This document shows, piece after piece, positions 37,356 through 46,608 of a DNA stretch of 64,000 nucleotides (positions within the stretch are counted from its first letter, which is position 1; every line of letters starts with the position of its first letter). This DNA is from Prosthecobacter vanneervenii. Its GTDB lineage: Bacteria; Verrucomicrobiota; Verrucomicrobiia; Verrucomicrobiales; Verrucomicrobiaceae. Location of the stretch: assembly GCF_014203095.1 (NCBI RefSeq), contig NZ_JACHIG010000010.1:124001-188000 (forward strand), written 5' to 3'. Below the pieces are notes generated by a model. That model ran no database searches. It was not told the DNA's origin and saw only the letters and a list, made by a program, of their open reading frames with translations. The translations under genes and the position numbers were made by a program.

Positions 37356-37928
37356 CTACTTCGCGTCCGCCGTCGAGGTGATCACATCGGCCACCTCGCT
37401 CAAGATCACGGCGTGCTTGTCATACGTCGCCTTGGCACCCACGAGCTGGGTCAGGTAGTTCAGGGCTTCCGAGAGCGGCACGTTGGCGAGCGAGAGGGAG
37501 AGCTTGCGCTGGGCTAGCTCGTTCCCTTTCACGATCACATTCGGCACCACCTTGCCACCGCTGGCATTCTTGGAGAGCGCACGCAGACCTTCGATCGCCT
37601 CAGTCACAGTCACGTCATTCAGATCCACCTTTGGCAGAGTCACAGAGGCGTACTGATTTTTCAGCGACATGTCCTTCGGCTGATAATTGGCGCGGATGTA
37701 GGCCAGCATGTTCTTCGTGTCTGCATGCTGGGGATTCACCGCCGCCACTCTGGAGAGCAGACGATGGGCCGTTTCAAGATCGCCACGGTAGTAGGCGGCG
37801 CGTCCCTGTTGATACAGGGCATTCAGATCTTCGGCCTGCGCTGGGAGGCCACTCACTGAGATGCACAAGGCAGTCGTCAAAACCTTGACCGCCGTCGAAA
37901 CCCTAGACCCAATCAATGATGTTTTCAT
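37356..37928 (-). CDS. exported protein with TPR-like and secretin N-domain-like regions
   Basis: This 190-residue protein has a Sec signal peptide (cleavage near AQA-ED). A TPR-like repeat (about 37-75, with LYQQGRAAYYRGDLETAHRL) comes first. The C-terminal domain (about 100-180), with LSLSLANVPLSEALNYLTQ and ILSEV, resembles the STN/N0-type domain at the start of secretins and TonB-dependent receptors. The protein is too short to form a pore. It may be a periplasmic partner of such a complex. It is convergent with pdhA, and each gene has its own terminator. Confidence 0.7.
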   Translation of the reverse strand: MKTSLIGSRVSTAVKVLTTALCISVSGLPAQAEDLNALYQQGRAAYYRGDLETAHRLLSRVAAVNPQHADTKNMLAYIRANYQPKDMSLKNQYASVTLPKVDLNDVTVTEAIEGLRALSKNASGGKVVPNVIVKGNELAQRKLSLSLANVPLSEALNYLTQLVGAKATYDKHAVILSEVADVITSTADAK

Positions 37929-38045
37929 AGGAAGGAGGTTGAATTCGGAATGATTTCACCAAATCGCCGTGCGGATGTCAAGACTGCACCCGGTCCGGCA
38001 GCACGAGGCCTTGAAGCAGAGCGCATTCTGTTGCATCGGTGATGA

Positions 38046-39170
38046 ATGCCGCCGCCTAAAAAACCCAACGCCAGCCAGGTGAATGTCATCCTGGGCAGCG
38101 ATGAAGCGCGCGTGAAGGAAACCGCGCTCATGCTCGTGCGCAGCCTCACGCCGCCGGACGCAGGAGACTTCAGCAACGACATCATCGACGGCACGGCTGA
38201 CAACTCCGAGCACGCCGGCACGATCTGCTCCAATGTGTGCATGGCGCTGCAGACGCTGCCCTTCTTTGGCGGCTCCAAGGTGGTGTGGCTCAAGAACGCC
38301 AACTTCCTCGGCGAGTCCGGCGCAGGCCGTGGTCAGGATGCCGTGAACGGATTTGAGCGCATCATTGATGTCATCGAGCGCGGCCTCGGTTCTGACGTGC
38401 GCGTTGTCATCAGCACCACCAGCATCGACAAGCGCCGCAGCGCTTACAAGCGCATCTCCAAGATCGCCAACATCGAAGTCTTCGACAAGCCTGACACCTC
38501 GCGTGCTGGATGGGAGGGACCCGTGATCGCCATGGCCTCGCAGAAGGCACGGGACATGGGCATCACCTTTGAAAGCGGTGCGCTGGAGCTGCTGGTGCAG
38601 ATGGCGGGCGACGACACGCGCCAGATGGAGAACGAGCTGGAAAAGATCGACCTCTATCTCGGAGAGCGCCGCCGCGCCGGACTCAAGACCGTGCAAAACA
38701 TGGTCTCCATGAGCAGGGCAGGGGTGCTGTGGGATCTGGGCAACGCCATCGGCAAGCGCGACCTGCCTCGTGCGCTGGAACTGCTGGGCACTCTTTTGTA
38801 TCAGGGGCAGAACGCCATCGGCCTGCTGCTGGCCGCCATCGTGCCACGGGTGCGCAGCCTGCTTCTCATCAAGGACCTCGGCTCGCGCCACAAGCTCAAC
38901 AAGATGAACTACAACGGCTTCTGCGCCTCGCTGGAAGCCCTGCCATCCACCGCCACCTCCCACCTGCCGCGCAAGAAAGACGGCACCGGCTTCAACGCGT
39001 ACCCGATGTTCCTGGCACTGCCCGAGGCGGGCAACTACACGCTCGAAGAACTGCATGCAGGATTCAAAGCCTGCCTTGCCGCCAATGCCAAGCTCGTCAC
39101 CTCATCGCTGGATCCCAAGCTGGTGCTGGAGCGTCTGCTCATCGGCCTGCTTTCCAAACCCGCCCGCTGA
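38046..39170 (+). CDS. holA: DNA polymerase III subunit delta
   Basis: This 374-residue protein fits the clamp-loader delta subunit. An N-terminal AAA-like domain lacks ATP-binding motifs and contains LPFFGGSKVVWLKNANF. The middle has LVQMAGDDTRQMENELEKIDLY, a typical HolA pattern. The C-terminal collar domain carries ALELLGTLLYQGQNAIGLLLAAIVPRVR. It opens the beta clamp during loading onto DNA. The next gene begins ten bases after its stop, so they are probably cotranscribed although unrelated in function. Confidence 0.87.
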   Translation: MPPPKKPNASQVNVILGSDEARVKETALMLVRSLTPPDAGDFSNDIIDGTADNSEHAGTICSNVCMALQTLPFFGGSKVVWLKNANFLGESGAGRGQDAVNGFERIIDVIERGLGSDVRVVISTTSIDKRRSAYKRISKIANIEVFDKPDTSRAGWEGPVIAMASQKARDMGITFESGALELLVQMAGDDTRQMENELEKIDLYLGERRRAGLKTVQNMVSMSRAGVLWDLGNAIGKRDLPRALELLGTLLYQGQNAIGLLLAAIVPRVRSLLLIKDLGSRHKLNKMNYNGFCASLEALPSTATSHLPRKKDGTGFNAYPMFLALPEAGNYTLEELHAGFKACLAANAKLVTSSLDPKLVLERLLIGLLSKPAR

Positions 39171-39180
39171 TTCTTTTTTC

Positions 39181-39552
39181 ATGTCCATCTCCACCGCACT
39201 CACCTGTCTCGCCATCGGCATCCTCAGCGGCGTGGTAGCCGCGCTGTGTGGCGTAGGAGGCGGTGTGGTCATGGTGCCTGCGTTTGTCACCTTTCTGAAG
39301 CTGCCGCACAAGACCGCCGTCGCGACCTCGCTTGCCATCATCATTCCCACCGCGCTTATGGCCACCACGCAGAACGCGAAGCACGGCTATGTGGATTGGA
39401 AGGTGGTCATCATCACCGCCATCTCCGCCTCCACCTTTGCCTACTTCGGCGCAGGCTGGCTCAAGACGCTGAGCAACGAAACCCTCACCCGCATCTTCGG
39501 CATCATTCTCGTCACCTTCGGCGCGCGCATGCTGCTGCTGGGCAAGGCGTGA
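39181..39552 (+). CDS. half-length TauE/SafE-type membrane permease
   Basis: The 123-residue product starts at MSISTALTC. Four membrane helices and the glycine-rich ILSGVVAALCGVGGG motif match one half of a TauE/SafE (DUF81) anion exporter. Full proteins have two such halves in about 250 residues, so this one would need to dimerise. The substrate is unknown; sulfite or organosulfonates are handled by characterised members. Its stop codon abuts the convergent gene with no gap. Confidence 0.82.
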   Translation: MSISTALTCLAIGILSGVVAALCGVGGGVVMVPAFVTFLKLPHKTAVATSLAIIIPTALMATTQNAKHGYVDWKVVIITAISASTFAYFGAGWLKTLSNETLTRIFGIILVTFGARMLLLGKA

Positions 39553-40101
39553 TCACCACACCAGCGCATCCAGCAGAAACGTGGCCACCATGAGCAGCGC
39601 CACGATGAGGCGCAGCACCAGGCCCACGCCCGTGCCCAGCAGAGAACCCCACGCTGACTTCGCCGCAGGCTGCAGCTGCTTTTTGGCAAAGACGAGCTCA
39701 AAGGAAACACCGCCTATCAGCGGCCCCAGCACCAGGCCGAAGGGAATGAAGAACATGCCCGCGATGCCACCGATGAACACGCCTGCGATGCCCCACTTGC
39801 TCGCGCCAAACCAGCGCGCACCCATCGCTCCGCTGGCAAAATCCACGACATAGGAAAGCACCAGCTCCAGAGATAAAAACACGATGCCCCAAGTGCTCAT
39901 GCCGGATTCAGAGCGCAGCACCGTGTGCACGATGCCTGCGGCAAAGATCAGCATCGGCCCTGGCAGAAACGGCACCACCGAACCAATGACACCCACGATG
40001 AGCAGGCAGATCGTCAGCGTCCACACGCTCCACATCTCCCACGGCATGGTGGTGAAGAAATGCGTCACCGCATTCCAGGAATGGGTCAGCCACTCAGTCA
40101 T
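39553..40101 (-). CDS. DUF456 family membrane protein
   Basis: This 182-residue integral membrane protein has glycine-rich helices: VGVIGSVVPFLPGP, KWGIAGVFIGGIAG and FGLVLGPLIGG, the arrangement found in DUF456 proteins. Function unknown. It overlaps the upstream nitroreductase gene by eight bases, so they are coupled. It meets the TauE-like gene tail to tail. Confidence 0.85.
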   Translation of the reverse strand: MTEWLTHSWNAVTHFFTTMPWEMWSVWTLTICLLIVGVIGSVVPFLPGPMLIFAAGIVHTVLRSESGMSTWGIVFLSLELVLSYVVDFASGAMGARWFGASKWGIAGVFIGGIAGMFFIPFGLVLGPLIGGVSFELVFAKKQLQPAAKSAWGSLLGTGVGLVLRLIVALLMVATFLLDALVW

Positions 40102-40696
40102 CTCGCCACAGGGTTTTGGTTTCCACCGGCTGCCTCACGCTGCGCGGCCAGTTCAGTCCGGCACGCGGCCAGCCGAGATAGATCAGGCCCACGCATTTGT
40201 CTTCGGAGCCGATGCCGAGCCAGTCGGCAAACTCACGCGTGCCCAGCAGGGGAGGGGACGACCAGTAGCAGCCCAGGCCCGCCGCCGTGGCGGAGAGCTG
40301 CAGGTTTTGCAGCGCGCAGGCCACGGCCTCAATCTCTTCGATCTCAGGAATCTTTGCCCCACCTCGCCGCTCCATCACGCAGGCAATGATGACCGGAGCC
40401 AGCAGCGGGTTCTCGCTCATCTTCTTCATCTTATCCTCGCGGAACTCATGCGCCGGTGTGGTGTCGCGGTACACACGCTGCATCGTCTCCGCCAGCCGCT
40501 GCCGCGCCGCGCCCTGATGCACGATGAACTTCCACGGTTCCGTCAGTCCATGCGTGGGAGCCCACGTTGCATCCTCCAGAATCTGCGTCAGCAACGCCCG
40601 CTCAACCCCACGCGCCGCATCCAGGTCCACCGGCTTGATGGACCGACGATGACGCATGAGCGCACTGAGCTGGGAAGGGGAGGGGAGATCTGCCAT
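40094..40696 (-). CDS. nitroreductase-family FMN protein
   Basis: This 200-residue protein has the nitroreductase start LMRHRRSIKP and an active-site segment ATWAPTHGLTEPWKFIV. Further features are a conserved central helix EIEAVACALQNLQLSATAAGLG, CYWSSP, and the late IYLGWPR. The family uses FMN and NAD(P)H to reduce nitro compounds, quinones or enals; the physiological substrate cannot be told. It is the first gene of a two-gene unit with the DUF456 gene. Confidence 0.9.
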   Translation of the reverse strand: MADLPSPSQLSALMRHRRSIKPVDLDAARGVERALLTQILEDATWAPTHGLTEPWKFIVHQGAARQRLAETMQRVYRDTTPAHEFREDKMKKMSENPLLAPVIIACVMERRGGAKIPEIEEIEAVACALQNLQLSATAAGLGCYWSSPPLLGTREFADWLGIGSEDKCVGLIYLGWPRAGLNWPRSVRQPVETKTLWRDD

Positions 40697-40764
40697 GAAT
40701 GCGGCAGCCTTACACCATCCTTCCTTCTTTGCTCAACATTTGAAGCGACGGGTTTGTGCTTCCA

Positions 40765-41187
40765 TCAATCGAGCCAGTTCTCCACCAGCAAGCCGGGGAC
40801 TTTGGAAAAATCCACCAGATTGCGTGTGAGCAGCAGAGCAGCGTGAGATCGTGCAATGCCGGCAATCTTCAGGTCCATGGTACCGACCATCAGCCGTAAC
40901 CCGCGCAACTGTTGAAACTCATCGGCGGCTTCATCATCAAAAGGTAAAATAGTGACATCGGCAAAGTCATGGATGGCGTTTTGAAACTGCCGGTAGGCAT
41001 GCACCTGTTCCTGTCCCGCCGTCCTGCGATTGATTTCAGCTGTCCAGCCCTGAGTAACTTCCTGCACAGTCACGACCGTGATGAAAGCATCTGCAGCAGT
41101 ATCAATCAGGCGCTGCCTGAGACGATGGCCCGCTTCTGACTCATGCAGAAACTCACGGTAGTGATTGGTGTCAAGAATAACGAACAC
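40765..41187 (-). CDS. PIN-domain ribonuclease, VapC-like toxin
   Basis: This 140-residue PIN protein has acidic residues positioned for metal binding: D6 in ILDTN, E43 in TVQEVTQGW, D105 in GTMDLKIAGIA and D126 in NLVDFSKVPGL. VapC toxins cleave tRNA or rRNA. The gene starts three bases after the stop of a small upstream ORF that would be its antitoxin. The pair stands between a nitroreductase gene and a gluconate permease gene. Confidence 0.88.
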   Translation of the reverse strand: MFVILDTNHYREFLHESEAGHRLRQRLIDTAADAFITVVTVQEVTQGWTAEINRRTAGQEQVHAYRQFQNAIHDFADVTILPFDDEAADEFQQLRGLRLMVGTMDLKIAGIARSHAALLLTRNLVDFSKVPGLLVENWLD

Positions 41188-41190
41188 GCC

Positions 41191-41379
41191 TTAACGACCT
41201 TCACGGTTCATGCGCTCACGCCATTCAGCGCCAAGCCGATAAGCATCAGGAGAAAGATCATCATTTCTGGCCCTGCCGAAAAGCTTCATCCAGGAGCCTT
41301 TTGGCTTCGGGACATAGCGCTGCTTGGGCTGGGGCGCAGCACCAGAGGCGTTGGTCTCGGATTCCGTATGACCTTTCAT
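41191..41379 (-). CDS. small protein upstream of VapC-like toxin, probable antitoxin
   Basis: The 62-residue product starts at MKGHTESETN; a start five codons earlier is also open. It is rich in Lys, Arg and Pro, with a helical C-terminus (DAYRLGAEWRERMNREGR) that could cap the toxin active site. No AbrB, RHH or Phd DNA-binding motif is apparent, so it does not look like a standard VapB. The assignment rests on position and size. Confidence 0.55.
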   Translation of the reverse strand: MKGHTESETNASGAAPQPKQRYVPKPKGSWMKLFGRARNDDLSPDAYRLGAEWRERMNREGR

Positions 41380-41429
41380 AAAGCAAACATGCATCAGTCA
41401 TTCGGCAGTGGCAACTACGAAGCAGCCGA

Positions 41430-42923
41430 TCACACCATCGGCACCAGCTTGCTCAGCACCAGCGTCACCAGCAGGCCGATGACAGAGTCTGCAGTGAGCT
41501 GCAGGGTCCAGGTGCGGAGGGTTTCTTTTTCAGTCATGCCGCTGAGGCGGTTCACCACCCAGAAGCCGCTGTCGTTCATCCAGGAGCAGCACATGGCACC
41601 AAAGCCGATGGAGGTGAAAAGATACACCGGATGGCAGCCCAGCGGCGTGTTGGCCAGCATCGGTGCCATGATGGAGGAGGCAGTCAGCATGGCCACGGTG
41701 GCAGAGCCCTGCGCCACGCGCACCACGGCGGCCACCACCCAGCCGAGCAGGACCAGATTGAGACTGTAGCCCTGCGCCAGCGACTGCACCGCATCGCCCA
41801 CACCTGCGCTGCGCAGCGCCAGACCAAAGGCACCGCCTGCGCTCGTGATCAGGATGATCATCCCGGCCGTCTCCAGCGGCGGACCCACGAGATCCTCCAC
41901 CTTCTTCAGGCTGAGGCCACGCTGCCTGGCCAGCACCCAGAGTGCGATGGCGGCACCGATGAGCAGCGCGATGTTCTTGTGCCCGATGAAGTCCACCCAG
42001 GCACGCACGCCGTTGAAGCCGCTCTCTCCACCGAGAGCACTGACCAGCGACGCTCCCCAGCCCGCACCCGTGGCCGCGCTCTTATGCGCCAGCTCAAACA
42101 CCGTCGTCAGGCTGATCAGAATGATTGGCAGCAGCACTGGCGTCATGCTCCAGAAAAAGCTCGGCAGCTCGCTCTCAGGCTTGGTGCTGGCACCCTTCAT
42201 GTCTTCCAGGGAGACACCACCCGTGGCACGCAGAGGTACATCGGTTCGGCGGTTCAGCCACTGGCTCACGAAAAAGCCAAACACACAGGTGATCGCGCCG
42301 ATGATCATGCCACCGATGATGGACTCGCCCACATTGAGATGCAGGTCATCCACCACGGCCACCGGGCCTGGATGCGGCACTGTCATGGAGTGCGTCACCG
42401 TGCCACCGCAGCACACGGCCATGATGTAGAGCGTGTAGTCCTTGCCCGTGCGCATGCGCAGCGCCATGGCCAGCGGCACCATGAGCATGAACATGGTGTC
42501 AAAGAAAATCGGCGCACTCAGGATGAAGGTGCTCCACAGCAGCGCCCAGCCCGCATGCTTCTCGCCAAAGAAAGCCAGAAAGCGGCGCACCACCTTGTCC
42601 GCACCGCCGCTCTCCATCAGGCACATGCCGATGATGGCCGCCAGAGCGATGGACACCGCGATGTCTCGCGCCGTGTCTCCCAGCCCCTTGGACACCATCT
42701 CCACCACGCCCACCATGGAGGACATCGCCTTCACCTTGCCGTCCTTCTGCACGATATCCCAGGAGTCCTTGCCAGCCAGCAGCCCTGCCAGCATGGCCGC
42801 GAGGATCAGAGCCACAAAAGCATGCATGCGCAGCTTGCTGATGCCAATGATGATGAAAGCAACGCTGACAGCGAGAACGACGAAAGGCCAGTAGCTGGCC
42901 GAGGTGGCGGCGAGAAGAAACAT
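41430..42923 (-). CDS. GntP-family gluconate:proton symporter
   Basis: The 497-residue product starts at MFLLAATSA; the 28 upstream codons lack membrane character. About twelve hydrophobic segments are visible, with GntP features such as LWSTFILSAPIFFDTMFMLM, MTVPHPGPVAVVDDL, VAQGSATVAMLTA and CSWMNDSGFWVV. The family takes up gluconate or related sugar acids. No kinase or regulator gene is adjacent. It is divergent from the MMPL gene with an 86-base gap. Confidence 0.9.
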   Translation of the reverse strand: MFLLAATSASYWPFVVLAVSVAFIIIGISKLRMHAFVALILAAMLAGLLAGKDSWDIVQKDGKVKAMSSMVGVVEMVSKGLGDTARDIAVSIALAAIIGMCLMESGGADKVVRRFLAFFGEKHAGWALLWSTFILSAPIFFDTMFMLMVPLAMALRMRTGKDYTLYIMAVCCGGTVTHSMTVPHPGPVAVVDDLHLNVGESIIGGMIIGAITCVFGFFVSQWLNRRTDVPLRATGGVSLEDMKGASTKPESELPSFFWSMTPVLLPIILISLTTVFELAHKSAATGAGWGASLVSALGGESGFNGVRAWVDFIGHKNIALLIGAAIALWVLARQRGLSLKKVEDLVGPPLETAGMIILITSAGGAFGLALRSAGVGDAVQSLAQGYSLNLVLLGWVVAAVVRVAQGSATVAMLTASSIMAPMLANTPLGCHPVYLFTSIGFGAMCCSWMNDSGFWVVNRLSGMTEKETLRTWTLQLTADSVIGLLVTLVLSKLVPMV

Positions 42924-43009
42924 GGCCGCGATGCTGGCGGGAGGCCGGGGGTGCGTCAAGACATTCGACGGTGGACATCCCAATTGGGCTCCGCTTCTTT
43001 CCGCCACGC

Positions 43010-45397
43010 ATGAAGAAACCCGCCCTGCTCCGCCTTTCCTTCCTTCTGCTCGTCATCGTGGCGGGAGTGTTTGGGGTGTCGCGGCTGGACTTTGATGTGG
43101 ACCCGCTGAGCCTGCTGCCGCAGGGGTTGCCGGGGCTGCAGGGTACGCGCCTATTGAGAGAGCAGAAGCGCAACCTGCTGATCATCTCCGTGCAGGCCGA
43201 GGATCCCTCCCTCGTGGAAGTCACCGCCGAGGCGCTGGCCGAGCATCTGAGCACCAGACCTGAGCTCTGCGCCAGCGTGCGCAGCAAGTCCCTGCTGCAG
43301 TCAGACCCCGCCATCATCGCCGAGGTGGTGGCTTATCTGTGGCTCAATGCGCCACCAGAGGAGGTGCAGAAGCTCATCGCCTCACTCGATCCCGCATCCA
43401 TCGCAGCCCTGCTGGCCAAGTCGAAAGAGGCCGCCGGATCATCGCTGGATCTGCAAAATGCCACGCTCGCAGGTTACGATCCCCTAGGCCTGGCGCGTGG
43501 GGCGCTGGGCCTCATGAACACCAGCGGCGGAGACATGAGCAGCCTCATGGGCGATGAATTCAGCAGCGCCGACGGCACACTGCGCCTGCTCTTTGTCACT
43601 CCTCCGGGACAGGCACTGGCAGACTACCGCGCCGCCAATGCCTGGCTCACACAGATCAAGACAGAGGTACGGGAGAAATGGCTGCCGCAGCAGGGCGAGC
43701 TCAAGGGCGTGAAGATCGGCTTCACCGGAGATCCCGCGTTTCAGGCGGAGATCGCCACCGGCATGGAAGGGGACATGCGGCAGTCCATCGGCGCAGTGAC
43801 CTTCATCGTGGGCTTTCTCTTCTGGCTGCTGCACCGCAGCGTGAAGCCGCTGCTCTGGCTCATGCTGGCCATCCTTTGCGCCAATCTCATCACCCTCGGC
43901 ACGGCGGGCGCGATCTATGGTTCCCTCAATGTCATGTCCATGGGCTTTGCCGCCATCCTCACCGGATTGATCGAGGACTTTGGTGTGGTGGGCCTGCACG
44001 TGGCGCGCGAGCATCCCGGCGAGGGCTTTGGCCGCATCTGCCGCCGTGCGCTGCCCAGTGTGGCGTGGTCGGCCATCAGCATCGCAGGCATCTTTGCCAT
44101 GCTGGGCCTCAGCCAGCTTCCCGGTGTGGCACAGCTCGGCATCCTCTCGGCGCTGGGCGTGCTCATCGGTGCGGCAGTGATGATCTTCGGCTTTCTGCCG
44201 CTGGGCATGAAGGCAGGAAAGCTGGAGGAGCATCATGGCAGCGTGCGTGTGGCCCTCAAGATGCAGGGCGTCATGGTCGGCGTAGTGCTTGCGGCCTTGG
44301 TGGCCTCCACGGTTGTCATCGGATGGAAAGGCCTGCCGCGAATGGACTTCGGCTCCGCTGTGCTGCGACCTGAAAAGAGCGAGGCCTTTGATGTCTTTGA
44401 GGCCGTGGAGCAGCGCATGCTCAACAGCAGCAGCGAGCCCGGCCGCAATATGCCGCTGGTCTTTGCTGCCAAGGATGCCAGCACCCTGCGCCAGAGCATC
44501 GTCGCCACGCAAAAGGCGCTCAAGAGCCAGGAGGTCGAAGCCCACCTGCTGCCGCTTGCACTGGTGCCTGATGCCGAAGCTCAAAAGGCCAATCTCTCTG
44601 CGTTGCAGTCCCTGACCACACGTGAAGAGTTACTGAAGCAAGCCATCGATGCCGCCGGATTCACCGAGGTGGCTTTTGCCCTGACGCAACGTGTCCTCGG
44701 CCAGTGGCGAGAATGGGCCGCTGCCAAGCCAGCGCTGCCGCTCTGGCCCAAGCCTGTGGTGCTGGAAAACCTGGGCGACATCGTCTCGCAGCATGTGGAG
44801 CACGGCATGATGGCCGTAGGCTCTGTGAGGCTGGCGCAGGGGCGCACCCTGGAGACCGCACCCGTGCTGCACGCGGTGGAAAAAATCCCCGGAGCCCATG
44901 CCGCCGGATGGGCCTTTCTACGCACCTCGCTGGAGCCTCTTTTAAAGAAGGAGATTCTGCGCGTGTGCGTGCCCACGGTGGTCATCGCCTGCGTGCTCTT
45001 TCTACTGGTGTTTCATGGCTGGCGGGAGCGCGTCTTTGCCCTGCTGACCCTCACTGCCAGCGGCTGGATCCTGCTGGGCGGCATGTCGGCCTGGAGTCTC
45101 ACGTGGAACCTCATGAGCGTAGGGGCCGTGCCGCTCTGCCTGGGCTTGGGGCTGGACTTCACCATCCACGTCATGCATTCGCTGCGGGAGCCCGGCATGA
45201 GCCGCGAGCGCATCGCCTCCCTAGGCCGCTCCCTGGCCTACTGCGGGCTGAGCACCGGCCTCGCCTTTGGGGCGCTGGCCGTGGGCAGCAATCGCGGCCT
45301 CATCACTCTGGGCATGACGGCCATGATCGGGGTGCTCACCGTGTTGGTCACTGCCGCCTTCGCGCTCCCTTGGGTATGGTACCGAAGAAAGGGCTGA
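43010..45397 (+). CDS. MMPL/RND-superfamily exporter
   Basis: The 795-residue product starts at MKKPALLRL. It has an N-terminal helix, a large periplasmic loop (about 30-250), five to six helices (about 255-420), a second periplasmic loop (430-640) and a final helical block (645-790). GLIEDFGVVGLHVARE in the first half and GLGLDFTIHVMHSLRE in the second are the paired acidic motifs that couple proton flow. Relatives export lipids such as hopanoids or glycolipids. A small membrane-protein ORF overlaps its 3' end on the other strand. Confidence 0.88.
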   Translation: MKKPALLRLSFLLLVIVAGVFGVSRLDFDVDPLSLLPQGLPGLQGTRLLREQKRNLLIISVQAEDPSLVEVTAEALAEHLSTRPELCASVRSKSLLQSDPAIIAEVVAYLWLNAPPEEVQKLIASLDPASIAALLAKSKEAAGSSLDLQNATLAGYDPLGLARGALGLMNTSGGDMSSLMGDEFSSADGTLRLLFVTPPGQALADYRAANAWLTQIKTEVREKWLPQQGELKGVKIGFTGDPAFQAEIATGMEGDMRQSIGAVTFIVGFLFWLLHRSVKPLLWLMLAILCANLITLGTAGAIYGSLNVMSMGFAAILTGLIEDFGVVGLHVAREHPGEGFGRICRRALPSVAWSAISIAGIFAMLGLSQLPGVAQLGILSALGVLIGAAVMIFGFLPLGMKAGKLEEHHGSVRVALKMQGVMVGVVLAALVASTVVIGWKGLPRMDFGSAVLRPEKSEAFDVFEAVEQRMLNSSSEPGRNMPLVFAAKDASTLRQSIVATQKALKSQEVEAHLLPLALVPDAEAQKANLSALQSLTTREELLKQAIDAAGFTEVAFALTQRVLGQWREWAAAKPALPLWPKPVVLENLGDIVSQHVEHGMMAVGSVRLAQGRTLETAPVLHAVEKIPGAHAAGWAFLRTSLEPLLKKEILRVCVPTVVIACVLFLLVFHGWRERVFALLTLTASGWILLGGMSAWSLTWNLMSVGAVPLCLGLGLDFTIHVMHSLREPGMSRERIASLGRSLAYCGLSTGLAFGALAVGSNRGLITLGMTAMIGVLTVLVTAAFALPWVWYRRKG

Positions 45398-45602
45398 TTG
45401 AGAGATGATTCGAGCGCCTGCGTCTGCGGGTCCAAGGGCCAAAAGCCGCCAGCCCGCATGCTGCCGCAATGAGGAGGATCACCAGGAAAAGAAGCTCAAA
45501 GCTCCACAGCTCCTCCAGCGGCTTGTTGAGCTTGCCTAAAAAGGCACCCGTCGCCGCAAAGAAGTCCAGAATGGCGCTGAAAAACCGGATGAGCGTCTCC
45601 AT
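45348..45602 (-). CDS. possible small membrane protein
   Basis: This 84-residue ORF has one clear hydrophobic helix (about 33-55, LWSFELLFLVILLIAAACG) after an amphipathic start, and a very basic tail. It overlaps the 3' end of the MMPL gene by 50 bases on the opposite strand. No family or Shine-Dalgarno sequence supports it, so it may be spurious. Confidence 0.4.
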   Translation of the reverse strand: METLIRFFSAILDFFAATGAFLGKLNKPLEELWSFELLFLVILLIAAACGLAAFGPWTRRRRRSNHLSISPFFGTIPKGARRRQ

Positions 45603-45775
45603 TTCCAGACACCGTGGCCCGCAGAGCGAACCAGCTCAAAAACTGTGCGGTGACACTTCGCTCACTGACTTTTTGGTCACATTCGGCCCCTCCCAGGCAG
45701 CTCCACCCCCCGCACCCTGATTTTTCGCTGGCGCAATCGCTTCTGCCGACTACTATGGTCAGCCCCTGATAAAAT

Positions 45776-45851
45776 GGTGGTCGTAGCTCAACGGTAGAGC
45801 CCCAGATTGTGATTCTGGTTGTTGCGGGTTCGAGTCCCGTCGATCACCCCA
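45776..45851 (+). tRNA. tRNA-His (anticodon GTG)
   Basis: A full cloverleaf is visible. The acceptor stem GTGGTCG (45777-45783) pairs with CGATCAC (45841-45847). The D arm contains GCTC...GAGC, and the anticodon stem CCAGA/TCTGG encloses TTGTGAT. The T arm reads GCGGG-TTCGAGT-CCCGT. The G at 45776 serves as the histidine-specific G-1, opposite discriminator C 45848. CCA is encoded (45849-45851), and a T run follows. Confidence 0.97.
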
Positions 45852-45900
45852 CTTTTTTTCGTGGAGTGCCACCGGACTTCCGGTTACAAACAAGGCACGC

Positions 45901-46608
45901 ATGTCAGAGCTGGAAAAAGTCATCGGTCACATCTTTCGCGATCCCTCATTGCTTCAGCTCGCCCTCACCCATGGGAGCGTTGGCTACGAGAGCCAGCGCG
46001 CCCAGGCGGACAACCAGCGTCTCGAGTTCCTCGGCGATGCCGTGCTGCAGCTCGCACTCTCAGACCTGCTCTTTCAGCGCCTCCCACAGGCCGATGAAGG
46101 CGTGCTGACCCAGTCACGGGCCCAGCTTGTCTCCACCAAGGCGCTGGCCCGCATCGCCCGCCGCATCGGACTGGGAGCCCACCTGCTGCTTGGCCGTGGC
46201 GAGGAAGCCAACGGCGGCCGCGACCGCGAGTCCAACCTGGCCGACGCCCTCGAAGCCGTGGCCGGAGCCGTCCATCTCGACGCTGGCACCGCCGCTGCGC
46301 ACGCCTTTGCCGCACGCCTCTTTGCCGAGGAGCTGGAAGCCCTGAACCGTGGCCCACTGGACATCAATCCCAAGGGCCAGCTCCAGGAGCTCATCCAGGC
46401 CGTGGGCACCGAGCCGCCGCACTATGAGATCGTGGGCTCTGAAGGGCCGGACCACGCCAAAAACTTTGTGGCTGCCGTATCCTGGCGCGGATGCCGCCTT
46501 GGAGAAGGCAGCGGCCGCAGCAAAAAGGACGCTGAAGTGCAGGCCGCTCACGCCGCCCTGCAAAACCCCGCCCTGGGAGGACTGCTGCGAACAACTCGTG
46601 AACAATAG
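45901..46608 (+). CDS. rnc: ribonuclease III
   Basis: This 235-residue double-strand-specific RNase has the signature NQRLEFLGD (38-46) with catalytic E42 and D46. The second acidic set is in SNLADALEAVAGA (D115, E118). A double-stranded RNA-binding domain covers about 155-225, ending GSGRSKKDAEVQAAHAAL. It matures rRNA and processes structured mRNAs. The gene lies 49 bases after tRNA-His. A divergent relative such as a mini-III enzyme is excluded by the RNA-binding domain. Confidence 0.96.
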   Translation: MSELEKVIGHIFRDPSLLQLALTHGSVGYESQRAQADNQRLEFLGDAVLQLALSDLLFQRLPQADEGVLTQSRAQLVSTKALARIARRIGLGAHLLLGRGEEANGGRDRESNLADALEAVAGAVHLDAGTAAAHAFAARLFAEELEALNRGPLDINPKGQLQELIQAVGTEPPHYEIVGSEGPDHAKNFVAAVSWRGCRLGEGSGRSKKDAEVQAAHAALQNPALGGLLRTTREQ

